Part shown: positions 14,220 to 21,859 of the stretch, piece after piece
Layout: every line of letters starts with the position of its first letter
How positions within the stretch are numbered: the first letter of the stretch is position 1
Source of the DNA: Pseudomonadota bacterium
Lineage (GTDB): Bacteria > Pseudomonadota > Alphaproteobacteria > Kiloniellales > J153
Assembly (NCBI GenBank): GCA_022572105.1
Contig: JACZWN010000025.1
Coordinates: 1 to 22,756, forward strand
Direction: 5' to 3'
DNA length: 22,756 nucleotides
Notes under the pieces: model-generated
Told to the model about the DNA's origin: nothing
Seen by the model: only the letters and a program-made list of their open reading frames with translations
The model's database searches: none
Made by a program: the position numbers and the translations under genes

Positions 14220-15674
14220 ATGACCAAATTCATCAACGCGGACATCTGCGTCATCGGCGCCGGGTCGGCCGGCCTGTCGATCGCCGCCGGCGCATCCCAA
14301 ATGGGCGCGCGGACGGTGCTCGTCGAGCGCGGCCGGATGGGTGGCGACTGCCTCAACTACGGCTGCGTGCCGTCCAAGGCGCTGCTCGCCGCCGCCAAGG
14401 CGGCCAACGCGCACAGGCGCGCGCGCCGCATGGGAGTAGGCGGCGCCGCGCCCGAGATCGACTTCCAGGCCGTGCACGACCACGTGCGCGGCGTGATCGA
14501 GTCCATCGCACCGCAGGATTCGGTCGAGCGCTTCGAGGCCATGGGGGTCACCGTGGTGCGCGCCGGCGCCCGCTTCACGGGGCCGCGCGAGGTCGAGGCC
14601 GGGGATACGCGGATCCGCGCCCGGCGCTTCGTCGTCGCCACCGGCTCGCTGCCCATGGTGCCGCCCATACCCGGTCTCGACGCCCTGCCCTATCTGACCA
14701 ACGAGACGGTCTTCGACCTGAGCGAGCTGCCCGGCCACCTGATCGTCGTCGGCGGCGGACCGATCGGCTGCGAGCTGGGCCAGGCCTTCCGCCGGCTGGG
14801 CGCGCGGGTCAGCCTCCTGGAAATGGCTTCGATCCTGCCCAAGGACGATCCCGAGCTGGTCGACATCCTGCGCACCAAGCTGCGCGAAGACGGCGTGGAA
14901 ATCCTGGAGGGCGCCCGGGTGGCCAGCGTCGAGGGATCCGGCGTCGAGGGATCGGGCGTCGAGGGATCGAACAGGGCGGTCGCGGTCACGGTCGAGCGGG
15001 ACGGCGAAACGCAGCGGCTGAGCGGCTCGACACTGCTGATCGTCGCGGGCCGCCGTCCGGCCGTGGACGATCTGGATCTCCAGGCCGCCGGCATCGAATT
15101 CGACCGGGGCGGCGTCAAGGTCGACGCCCGCCTGCGCACGACCAACCGGCGTGTCTATGCCGCCGGCGACGTGGTCGGCGGCTATCAGTTCACCCACATG
15201 GCCGGCCATCACGCCTCGGTCGTGATCAAGAACGCCCTGTTCCGGGTGCCCGCCAAGGTCGAGACCCGCGCCGTGCCCTGGGTTACCTACACGGATCCGG
15301 AACTCGCCCACGTCGGCCTGAGCGAAGAGGCGGCGCGGCGCACCCACGGCCGCATCCGGGTCCTGCGCTGGCCCTTCGCGGAGAACGACCGGGCCCGGGC
15401 CGAGCGCCGCACCGACGGCTTGGTCAAGGTCGTCGCGACCCCGCGCGGCCGGATCCTGGGGGCGTCCATTCTGGGCGCCCACGCCGGCGAGTCGATCCAG
15501 CCCTGGATTCTGGCCATCTCGCGCCGAATCGGACTCTCGGCCATGGCCGGGACGATCGCCCCCTACCCGACGCTGGGCGAGGCCAGCAAGCGGGCCGCGG
15601 CCAGTTTTTACGCGGAAAAGATGTTCTCCGAGCGCACCAAGCGCCTGGTTCGCCTGCTCCTGCGCCTCGGATAA
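14220..15674 (+). CDS. FAD-dependent pyridine nucleotide-disulfide oxidoreductase, mercuric-reductase-like
   Basis: This is a class I pyridine-nucleotide disulfide oxidoreductase of 484 residues. It has an N-terminal FAD dinucleotide fold (ADICVIGAGSAGLSIAAGA) and the redox-active pair Cys44/Cys49 in GGDCLNYGCVPSKALL. The NAD(P)H fold is HLIVVGGGPIGCELGQAF, the second FAD motif is RVYAAGDVVGGYQFTHMA, and a dimerisation domain follows. The C-terminal motif is APYPTLGEASKRAA, with Tyr where lipoamide dehydrogenases have the catalytic His (HPT-type). It is therefore not a typical lipoamide dehydrogenase. It also lacks the N-terminal metal-binding domain and C-terminal Cys pair of true MerA, so mercury reduction is unproven. 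The ATG at 14220 is preferred because the FAD motif then begins at the usual distance. It follows the VTT gene by 48 nt. Confidence 0.92.
   Translation: MTKFINADICVIGAGSAGLSIAAGASQMGARTVLVERGRMGGDCLNYGCVPSKALLAAAKAANAHRRARRMGVGGAAPEIDFQAVHDHVRGVIESIAPQDSVERFEAMGVTVVRAGARFTGPREVEAGDTRIRARRFVVATGSLPMVPPIPGLDALPYLTNETVFDLSELPGHLIVVGGGPIGCELGQAFRRLGARVSLLEMASILPKDDPELVDILRTKLREDGVEILEGARVASVEGSGVEGSGVEGSNRAVAVTVERDGETQRLSGSTLLIVAGRRPAVDDLDLQAAGIEFDRGGVKVDARLRTTNRRVYAAGDVVGGYQFTHMAGHHASVVIKNALFRVPAKVETRAVPWVTYTDPELAHVGLSEEAARRTHGRIRVLRWPFAENDRARAERRTDGLVKVVATPRGRILGASILGAHAGESIQPWILAISRRIGLSAMAGTIAPYPTLGEASKRAAASFYAEKMFSERTKRLVRLLLRLG
14928..14972. repeat. Three 15-nt tandem units in the oxidoreductase gene
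   Basis: GTCGAGGGATCCGGC, GTCGAGGGATCGGGC and GTCGAGGGATCGAAC follow one another. They encode VEGSG-VEGSG-VEGSN, a surface-loop expansion in the NAD-binding domain that preserves frame. Confidence 0.9.
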
Positions 15675-15705
15675 GCCGGATTTCCGGGCCGGGCTTCCGG
15701 CTCTC

Positions 15706-15729
15706 CCCCCGGTTCCCCCCGGGGGCTTT
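15706..15729 (+). terminator. Possible terminator after the oxidoreductase gene
   Basis: A 7-bp perfect stem (15706-15712 with 15719-15725, CCCCCGG/CCGGGGG) with a 6-nt loop is followed by CTTTC. The T run is short, so the call is weak. It would separate the VTT/oxidoreductase pair from the CNPC-repeat gene. Confidence 0.35.
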
Positions 15730-15902
15730 CACGGAAATTTGAACCAAATCCCAGGAACGTGAATCGAGATTGCCGCCCCGAGGGGTCATTATTCCGGGAC
15801 GCAAGCTCCTGCGCCGTGGGACGGGGTCATAAGCGATCCCGTAGGCTCCGGGGCGACAGTGGCCGGATGCCCCGGCTTGGATTCTTTGTTTGGAGGCGTA
15901 AT

Positions 15903-16187
15903 ATGATAAAGAAGACCGTTATTGCACTCAGCGTCGTGACTCTGGCGACCGGCGCCATTGCCTTGCCGACCGCCGTGTCCAAGGCCGCGGGTACCTCGAT
16001 TCAGATCGTCGCCGGGTGCAATCCCTGTGCACCCAAGACTTGCGGGGCCTGTAACCCCTGTGCGGCGAGCGCCTGCAATCCTTGCAATCCGTGCAATCCG
16101 TGCGCGGTAAAGATTCTGTGCAACCCGTGCAATCCCTGCGCGGCTAAGAATCCCTGCAACCCCTGCAACCCCTGTGCGACGAATTAG
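15903..16187 (+). CDS. Small exported cysteine-rich protein with CNPC repeats
   Basis: The ATG at 15903 has an excellent GGAGG (15892-15896) six bases upstream. It opens a 94-residue product with a Sec-type signal peptide (MIKKTVIALSVVTLATGAIA and on to about residue 30). The mature part is almost entirely Cys-Asn-Pro-Cys units: nine CNPC motifs, several overlapping as CNPCNPCNPC, with 15 Cys in about 58 residues, separated by short AAK/AVK linkers. I know of no characterised function. The spacing of paired cysteines suggests metal (copper, zinc, iron) binding or a dense disulfide/redox surface in the periplasm or outer membrane. The repeats are 9-nt DNA units (TGCAATCCG at 16074-16100). It follows the VTT/oxidoreductase pair by 228 nt and probably has its own promoter. 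Confidence 0.85.
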   Translation: MIKKTVIALSVVTLATGAIALPTAVSKAAGTSIQIVAGCNPCAPKTCGACNPCAASACNPCNPCNPCAVKILCNPCNPCAAKNPCNPCNPCATN

Positions 16188-16381
16188 CTCGATTTAGAGC
16201 CGATTTCGTTTGCCGAGGTGCTGGCGCGTCCGCTGCCTTCCGAACCCTCCCCTCTCCCTTGGTCGGCAGCGGCGCGCTAACTTTCTTTCCGGGATGCCGC
16301 GTGCGGCCCCGCACGAACCGGAAAATTTCACCCGGAACGCGGATTGCGGCATTTCCGCCGCAGCCGTGCTAGAATTCGCCC

Positions 16382-17785
16382 ATGACCGGCAAGAAGCTCA
16401 GGCTGCCGCCGCTGGCCGAGAGCCTGTCGGCGCGGCTCCTGTTGTTGACCATTGCCTTCGTGATGTTGGCCGAGGTGCTGATCTACGCGCCTTCGATCGG
16501 CCGTTTCCGGCTGGTCTATCTCGAGGAACGCCTGGCCGCCGCGCACCTGGCGATCCTGGCGCTGGAGGCGACGCCGGACCAGATGATCGGCGAGGACCTG
16601 AAGCGCGAGCTGCTCGACCACGTGGGCGCCTATTCGGTCGGCCTGACCCGGCCGGGCGCCGGCAAGCTGATGCTGATGGTGACCACCCCGGGCCCGGTCG
16701 ACGCCAGCTATGACCTGCGCGAGGCCAGCTTCTTCGGTCTGATCGGCGATGCCTTCATGACGCTCATGGACGACGGCGGCCGCATCCTACGGGTCGTCGG
16801 CGTATCGCCCAAGGACCGCAAGACCCTGGTCGAGGTGGTCCTGGAGGAGGCGCCGCTGCGGCGCCAGATGCTCGGCTATTCGGAGCGCATCCTGGCGCTG
16901 TCGCTGGTCATTTCGCTCTTCACCGCGGCCCTGGTCTATTTGAGCCTGCACCTGCTCATGGTCCGGCCCATGCGCCGCATCACCGAGTCCATGGCCCGGT
17001 TCCGCGACGATCCCGAGGACGCCTCGCGCATCATCAAGCCCTCGGCGCGCAGCGACGAGGTCGGTGTCGCCCAGCGCGAGCTGGCCGAGATGCAGGAGGG
17101 CTTGCGCGGCGCCTTGCGGCAACGCGCGCGCCTGGCCGCCCTCGGCGCCGGCATCACCAAGATCAGCCACGACCTGCGCAACATCCTGGCCACCGCGCGC
17201 CTGGTGTCGGACCGCTTGGTCGAGAGCGAGGACCCGGAGGTGCGCCGGACCGCGCCGACCCTGCTCAGCGCCATCGACCGCGCGGTCAACCTCTGCGCCC
17301 AGACACTGAACTTCACCAGCGAGGGCGCCCCGGCGGTCGATCTCAGCCGCTTCGACCTGGGCGAACTGGTGCGGGAGGTCGGCGCCTCCCTGCCGGAGCA
17401 ACTCAACGGCCAGGCGAGGTGGCATAGCCTGATCGAGGAAAACTTCGAGGTTTCCGCCGACCGCGAGCAGCTGCACCGGGTGCTCAGCAACCTGGGCCAG
17501 AACGCCGTCCAGGCCGGCGCCACCAAGGTCGAGATCGCCGCGCGGCGCGATGACGACTGCTTCGTCATCGACGTGACCGACAACGGCCCCGGACTCTCGC
17601 CGCGCGCGCGCGCGCACCTGTTCAAGCCGTTTGCCGGCTCGTCGCACCCGGGCGGGACCGGCCTCGGCCTGGCCATCGCCCGCGAGCTGATGCGCGCCCA
17701 CGGCGGCGATGTCCAGCTCGAGCGCTCGACCTCGGAAGGAACCAGCTTCCGCCTGATCCTGCCGGTGGACCGGGGGCAACGGTGA
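16382..17785 (+). CDS. Membrane sensor histidine kinase (orphan)
   Basis: This is a 467-residue two-component sensor. Transmembrane helix 1 spans about 15-39, followed by a periplasmic sensing loop of about 125 residues, helix 2 (about 168-192) and a HAMP linker (about 193-245). The phosphoacceptor His263 is in KISHDLRN. The ATP-binding domain has N box NLGQNAVQA (about 370-378), G1 DNGPGL (about 400), F box LFKPF and G2 GTGLGLAI (about 426). The H-box residues after His (DLRN) fit the HisKA type. No response regulator is adjacent on either side, so its partner must lie elsewhere. The gene starts 194 nt after the CNPC protein and ends 110 nt before the exported methyltransferase. Confidence 0.94.
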   Translation: MTGKKLRLPPLAESLSARLLLLTIAFVMLAEVLIYAPSIGRFRLVYLEERLAAAHLAILALEATPDQMIGEDLKRELLDHVGAYSVGLTRPGAGKLMLMVTTPGPVDASYDLREASFFGLIGDAFMTLMDDGGRILRVVGVSPKDRKTLVEVVLEEAPLRRQMLGYSERILALSLVISLFTAALVYLSLHLLMVRPMRRITESMARFRDDPEDASRIIKPSARSDEVGVAQRELAEMQEGLRGALRQRARLAALGAGITKISHDLRNILATARLVSDRLVESEDPEVRRTAPTLLSAIDRAVNLCAQTLNFTSEGAPAVDLSRFDLGELVREVGASLPEQLNGQARWHSLIEENFEVSADREQLHRVLSNLGQNAVQAGATKVEIAARRDDDCFVIDVTDNGPGLSPRARAHLFKPFAGSSHPGGTGLGLAIARELMRAHGGDVQLERSTSEGTSFRLILPVDRGQR

Positions 17786-17895
17786 GCCGTCGCGCGGGGT
17801 TCGGCCCGCGCGCGCCCGTTCCGTGCTAAGCTTCCCCGACGCTCCTCGTGGCGCTCCATAAGGTTTTTTTTAGAAAGCTCGGGAAGGACGCCGTC

Positions 17896-18645
17896 ATGGG
17901 CAAGAACCGGGCGCCGTGGCGCGCCGTCCCGGTCGCGTTTTGCGCGCTCCTCGCGGTTTCGCCCGCGCGCGGCGACGAGGCGGCCATCCACGCCGGGCGC
18001 CGGGCCGCGATGCTCGAGGTCATTCAGGCGCACGCCGGGGCCGGCTATGCCGCCGCCCTGGCGCCGGCCATCTCGCCCGCCGTGATCGCCGCCATGGGCC
18101 GGGTCGCGCGCCACGAGTTCGTGCCCGAGGCGCTGCGTGCAAGCGCCTACGAGGACCGGCCGCTGCCGATCGGCTACGGCCAGACCATCTCCCAGCCCTA
18201 CATCGTGGCGCTGATGACCGACCTCCTGGAGCCGGCCCGCGGCGACAAGGTGCTCGAGGTCGGCACCGGCTCGGGCTATCAGGCGGCGGTGCTCGCCGAG
18301 CTCGGGCTCGAGGTCTACTCCATCGAGATCGTGCCCGAACTGGGCGCGCAAGCGGCCGCGCGCTTCGGGCGGCTCGGCTACGGCGCGGTCTCGGCCCGGG
18401 TCGGCGACGGCTACCACGGCTGGCCGGAGCAGGGGCCCTTCGACGGGATCGTGGTCACCGCCGCCGCCGGTCACGTGCCGCCGCCGCTCGTCGCGCAGCT
18501 CAAGCCGGGCGGGCGCATGGTGATCCCCGTGGGCGAGCCCTACCGGGTCCAGCAACTGGTCCTGATCACCAAGGCCAAGGACGGGACCCTGCGCACCCGC
18601 CAGCTGCTGCCGGTCAGGTTCGTGCCGCTGACCGGGCGGCGCTGA
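17896..18645 (+). CDS. pcm: Exported protein-L-isoaspartate O-methyltransferase
   Basis: PIMT methylates L-isoaspartyl residues in damaged proteins, starting their repair. The 249-residue product carries the family motifs: RHEFVPEALRASAYEDRPLP, IGYGQTISQPYIVALM, the AdoMet motif VLEVGTGSGYQAAVLAEL, and VTAAAGHVPPPLVAQLKPGG with PVGEPY. The start at 17896 (GGAAGGA just upstream) adds a likely signal peptide (residues 1-26, ending SPARG). The enzyme would then be periplasmic, a known but less common version; AdoMet supply there is an open question. A GTG at 17848 would extend it by 16 residues but spoils the signal. It precedes the spermidine-synthase-like gene by 16 nt. Confidence 0.92.
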   Translation: MGKNRAPWRAVPVAFCALLAVSPARGDEAAIHAGRRAAMLEVIQAHAGAGYAAALAPAISPAVIAAMGRVARHEFVPEALRASAYEDRPLPIGYGQTISQPYIVALMTDLLEPARGDKVLEVGTGSGYQAAVLAELGLEVYSIEIVPELGAQAAARFGRLGYGAVSARVGDGYHGWPEQGPFDGIVVTAAAGHVPPPLVAQLKPGGRMVIPVGEPYRVQQLVLITKAKDGTLRTRQLLPVRFVPLTGRR

Positions 18646-18660
18646 CCGGGCGGCGCTGAC
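18627..18660. repeat. 14-nt tandem duplication across the pcm stop codon
   Basis: GCTGACCGGGCGGC occurs at 18627-18640 and 18641-18654, followed by a partial third copy GCTGAC to 18660. The pcm TGA falls in the second copy and the next gene starts at 18662, so the duplication has shifted the 3' end of pcm and lengthened the spacer. Confidence 0.9.
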
Positions 18661-18661
18661 C

Positions 18662-21082
18662 ATGCCCTTGGTCGCGATCTCGCTGGTCTCGGCCGGCGCC
18701 ATCGGCTACGAGATCCTGTTGATGCGGCTGTACTCGATCGGCCAGTGGCATCACTTCGCCTACATGATCATCTCCATCGCCCTGCTCGGCTTCGGCGCCA
18801 GCGGGACTTTCCTGGCGCTCGCCCGGGCTTGGCTGCTCGATCGCTTCCTCAAGGCCTGGCAGGCCAACGCGGTCATCTTCGGCGTGACCGCGGCCTTCGG
18901 TTACGCGCTCGCGCGCAACTTCATCGTCAATCCCTTCGAGCTGGCCTGGGACCCGGCCCGGGGGATCCTGCTGCTGTGGACCTACCTGGTGCTCATGGTG
19001 CCGTTCTTCTGCGCCGCCAACTGCGTCGGACTGGCCTTCATGCGCTTCGGGGACCAAGTGGGGCGGGTCTACCGCTACGACCTGGTGGGCGCGGGGCTGG
19101 GCGCGGCCGGGGTGATCGGGGTGCTGTTCCTGCTGCCGCCCTCGGCGGCGCTGAAACTGCTCATCGCACTCGGCTTCGCCGCGGCGGGCATTGCCGAACT
19201 GGGGTCCGGGCACAGCCGTCGCCGCGGGCACGCGCTGCTGGCGGCGCTGTCCGGGTTGCTGGTTGCGTGGCTGATTCCGGGATCGACCTTCGCGCCGCGC
19301 CTGTCCGAGTACAAGGGGCTCAGCACCGCGCTCAACGCGCCCGGCGCCGAGGTCATCCACGAGAGTTCCAGCCCGCTCGGCCGGCTCACGGTGGTGCGCA
19401 GCCCGCGGGTGCCGTTCCGCCACGCCCCGGGCCTGAGCCTGAACGCCCCGGCGGCGGTGCCCGAACAGCTCGGCCTGTTCACCGACGCCGACGCCATGAC
19501 CGCGATCACCCGCTTCGACGGCGACCCGCGCTCCGTCGCCTATCTCGATTTCACGGTCCAAGCGCTGCCCTATCACCTGCTCGAAAACCCCTCGGTGCTG
19601 GTCCTGGGGGCGGGCGGCGGCGCCGAGGTGCTGCTGGCCCGCGCTCACGGCGCCGGCCGGGTCGAGGTCGCCGAGCCCAACCCCGGGGTGATCGCGCTGC
19701 TGCAAGGCCGCTTCGCCGGGTTTTCCGGCAAGGTCTACGACCCGGCGCGCACCACGGTCTACCTGACCGACGCGCGCGGCGCCCTGGCGTTCGCCGGCTC
19801 GGGCTACGATCTCATCCGGCTGCCCCTGGGCGCGGCGGCGGCCGGCGGCTTCGGCGCCTTGCAGGCGACCTACGGCGCCACGGTCGAGGCCTTCGTGGGC
19901 TATCTGGGGCGCCTCGGCCGCGGCGGCCTGTTGGCGGTCAGCGTGCCGATCGAGGTGCCGCCGCGCGCGCCGCTCAAGCTGTTCGCCACCGCGATCGCGG
20001 CGCTGGAGCGCATGGAGGCCGCCCGGCCCGGCCGGCGCCTGGTGCTGCTGCGCGGCTTCAACACCGCGATCCTGCTGGTCAAGCGCGGCGATTTCACCGC
20101 GGCCGAGATCGCGACCGCGCGCCGCTTCGCGCGCGAGCGCGCCTTCGATCTCGCCTACGCGCCGGGCCTGGCGCGCGCCGAGGCCAACCGCTTCAACGTG
20201 CTCGACGCGCCCTATCTCTACGACGGCGCCGTGGCGCTGCTCGGCCCCGGCCGGGCGGCGTTCATGGCGGACTACAAGTTCGACCTGCGCCCGGCCAGCG
20301 ACGACCGGCCGTACTTCTTCGATTTCCTCAAGTGGCGCGCCCTGCCCGAGCTCCTCGCGCTGAGCCGCCAGGGCGCCATGCCGCTGATCGCGTGGGGCCA
20401 CTTGATCCTGCTCGCGACGCTGGTTCAGGCGCTGGTCTTGAGCGCGCTCTTGATCCTGGCGCCGCTCGCCGTCTGGCATCGCCGGCGCGGCGCGCCGGCG
20501 CGCGGGCGCGCCCGGGTCGCGGCCTATTTCCTGGCGCTCGGCCTGGCCTTCCTGTTCGTCGAGATCGCCTTCATCCAGCGCTTGACCCTGTTCCTCGGCC
20601 ATCCGCTCTACGCCGTGGCCGTGGTGCTCGCCGCCTTCCTGGTGTTCGCCGGCCTGGGCGCGGGGTTGAGCCCGCGCCTGGCCGCGCGCCTGCCCGAGGA
20701 CCCGGCGGCCCGCGGGCGCGTCTCGGCGCTGGAGGCCGCGGTCGCCGCCATCGCCGTCATCGCGCTCTTTTACCTGGCGGTCCTCACGCCGGTGACGGCG
20801 TTCCTGATCACCCTGCCGCTCGAGGCCAAGCTGCCGCTGGCGCTCGCCGCCATCGCGCCGCTCGCCTTCTGCATGGGCATGCCGTTCCCCCTGGCGCTCG
20901 CGCGCGTAAGCCGCGAGGCGCCGGCGCTGGTGCCCTGGGCCTGGGGCATCAACGGCTGCGCCTCGGTGGTCAGCGCGGTGCTCGCCACCCTGCTGGCCAT
21001 CGAGTTCGGCTTCACCGTCGTCGTGGGGCTCGCGGTCGCGCTCTATGTGCTGGCCGCGCTGGTCTGGCGCGGGCGGCTTTAG
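18662..21082 (+). CDS. Large multi-pass membrane protein with a spermidine-synthase-like (Rossmann) domain
   Basis: This 806-residue protein has about six N-terminal membrane helices (residues 1-210), a soluble AdoMet-type Rossmann domain (about 215-560) and a second set of helices (about 575-806). The nucleotide-binding loop is SVLVLGAGGGAEVLLARAHG followed by VEVAEPNPGV, as in polyamine aminopropyltransferases and their membrane-bound relatives. The catalytic Asp segment of true spermidine synthases (Y-D-x-I-x-x-D) reads YDLIRLPLGAA here, without the Asp, so aminopropyl transfer is doubtful. SDDRPYFFDFLKW before the second membrane part is typical of this membrane family. Start at 18662, 16 nt after pcm, suggests an operon with the exported methyltransferase. 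Its function is not established. Confidence 0.88.
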   Translation: MPLVAISLVSAGAIGYEILLMRLYSIGQWHHFAYMIISIALLGFGASGTFLALARAWLLDRFLKAWQANAVIFGVTAAFGYALARNFIVNPFELAWDPARGILLLWTYLVLMVPFFCAANCVGLAFMRFGDQVGRVYRYDLVGAGLGAAGVIGVLFLLPPSAALKLLIALGFAAAGIAELGSGHSRRRGHALLAALSGLLVAWLIPGSTFAPRLSEYKGLSTALNAPGAEVIHESSSPLGRLTVVRSPRVPFRHAPGLSLNAPAAVPEQLGLFTDADAMTAITRFDGDPRSVAYLDFTVQALPYHLLENPSVLVLGAGGGAEVLLARAHGAGRVEVAEPNPGVIALLQGRFAGFSGKVYDPARTTVYLTDARGALAFAGSGYDLIRLPLGAAAAGGFGALQATYGATVEAFVGYLGRLGRGGLLAVSVPIEVPPRAPLKLFATAIAALERMEAARPGRRLVLLRGFNTAILLVKRGDFTAAEIATARRFARERAFDLAYAPGLARAEANRFNVLDAPYLYDGAVALLGPGRAAFMADYKFDLRPASDDRPYFFDFLKWRALPELLALSRQGAMPLIAWGHLILLATLVQALVLSALLILAPLAVWHRRRGAPARGRARVAAYFLALGLAFLFVEIAFIQRLTLFLGHPLYAVAVVLAAFLVFAGLGAGLSPRLAARLPEDPAARGRVSALEAAVAAIAVIALFYLAVLTPVTAFLITLPLEAKLPLALAAIAPLAFCMGMPFPLALARVSREAPALVPWAWGINGCASVVSAVLATLLAIEFGFTVVVGLAVALYVLAALVWRGRL

Positions 21083-21095
21083 CCCGCCATGGCTC

Positions 21096-21764
21096 CTAGT
21101 CTAGGGTGAACGCCGCGCCGTCGAAGCGCTCGCGGGTCGCGATCTCCGCGACCGAGCGGCGGCGCAGCTTGGTGAGCTGCTTGACCGGCCGCCCCAGCGG
21201 CACCACCGCGCAGACCGCGAACTCGGGCGGGATGTTGAGCAGGGCCTGGATCTTGGGCTCCTCGGCGATGGCCAGCGTCGTGATGGTGCCGCCGAATCCC
21301 GCCTGGCGGGCGGCCATCAGCACGTTCCACACGAAGGGATAGATCGACGCCCCGCTGATCACGCCGACACGGTCCAGGTCCTGGTCCATCGAGGCGACCA
21401 GCTTCAGGTCGAGGACGAAAACCAGCACCACCGACGCCTTTGCGCACGGCTCGGTCAGCCCGGCGGGCGCGGCGGTCGCCGCGATCTCCTCGGGCGTGAC
21501 CTTGGTCGGGACGATGGTGTTCCAGGGGCTCTCCCCGGCCTGGACCTGGGCGGCGTAGCGCTTGGCCGCGGGCTCCACGAGCTGGCCGAGCCGGCCGCGG
21601 GTCTCCGGGTCCCGGACCACGATCACGCGGTTGCCCTGGCGGTTGCCGCCGCTCGGCGCGAAGCGCGCGTTCTCGAGGATGTCGTGGAGCACCGCGTCGG
21701 GCAGCGGATCGCCGGTGTAGTCCCGGGCCGCGAAGGTGGTGCGCATGACGTCGTAGAGTTCCAT
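21096..21764 (-). CDS. Nitroreductase family FMN oxidoreductase
   Basis: Members use FMN and NAD(P)H to reduce nitro compounds, quinones or other substrates. The 222-residue product shows the N-terminal RTTFAARDYTGDPLPDAVLH segment, ARFAPSGGNRQGNRVIVV (FMN phosphate/ribityl contacts) and a C-terminal GFGGTITTL segment. The ATG at 21764 has GAGAGGA upstream. The longer open frame to 22397 would run over an unrelated gene. It is convergent with the spermidine-synthase-like gene (13-nt gap). The physiological substrate cannot be told from sequence. Confidence 0.92.
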   Translation of the reverse strand: MELYDVMRTTFAARDYTGDPLPDAVLHDILENARFAPSGGNRQGNRVIVVRDPETRGRLGQLVEPAAKRYAAQVQAGESPWNTIVPTKVTPEEIAATAAPAGLTEPCAKASVVLVFVLDLKLVASMDQDLDRVGVISGASIYPFVWNVLMAARQAGFGGTITTLAIAEEPKIQALLNIPPEFAVCAVVPLGRPVKQLTKLRRRSVAEIATRERFDGAAFTLD

Positions 21765-21859
21765 GGCTCGTCCTCTCTCGTCCTTCCCCCCTAGGACCCG
21801 GGACTCTAGCAGATCGGCATCGGCGGCGTATCGGTGACGCAGGAGCGGGGCGCCGCGCC

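Noticed and set aside
14220..15674. Calling the oxidoreductase merA
   Set aside because: The N-terminal metal-binding domain and the C-terminal Cys pair of mercuric reductase are missing, and no mer genes are nearby.
16292..16312. Hairpin CGTGCGGCCCCGCACG as a terminator after the CNPC gene
   Set aside because: The stem is only 6 bp and is followed by AACCGG, not a T run.
18745..21099. A 784-residue open frame in a second plus-strand frame over the spermidine-synthase-like gene
   Set aside because: Arg/Gly/Ala-rich with no hydrophobic pattern or motifs. It is a frame shadow caused by high GC at third positions.
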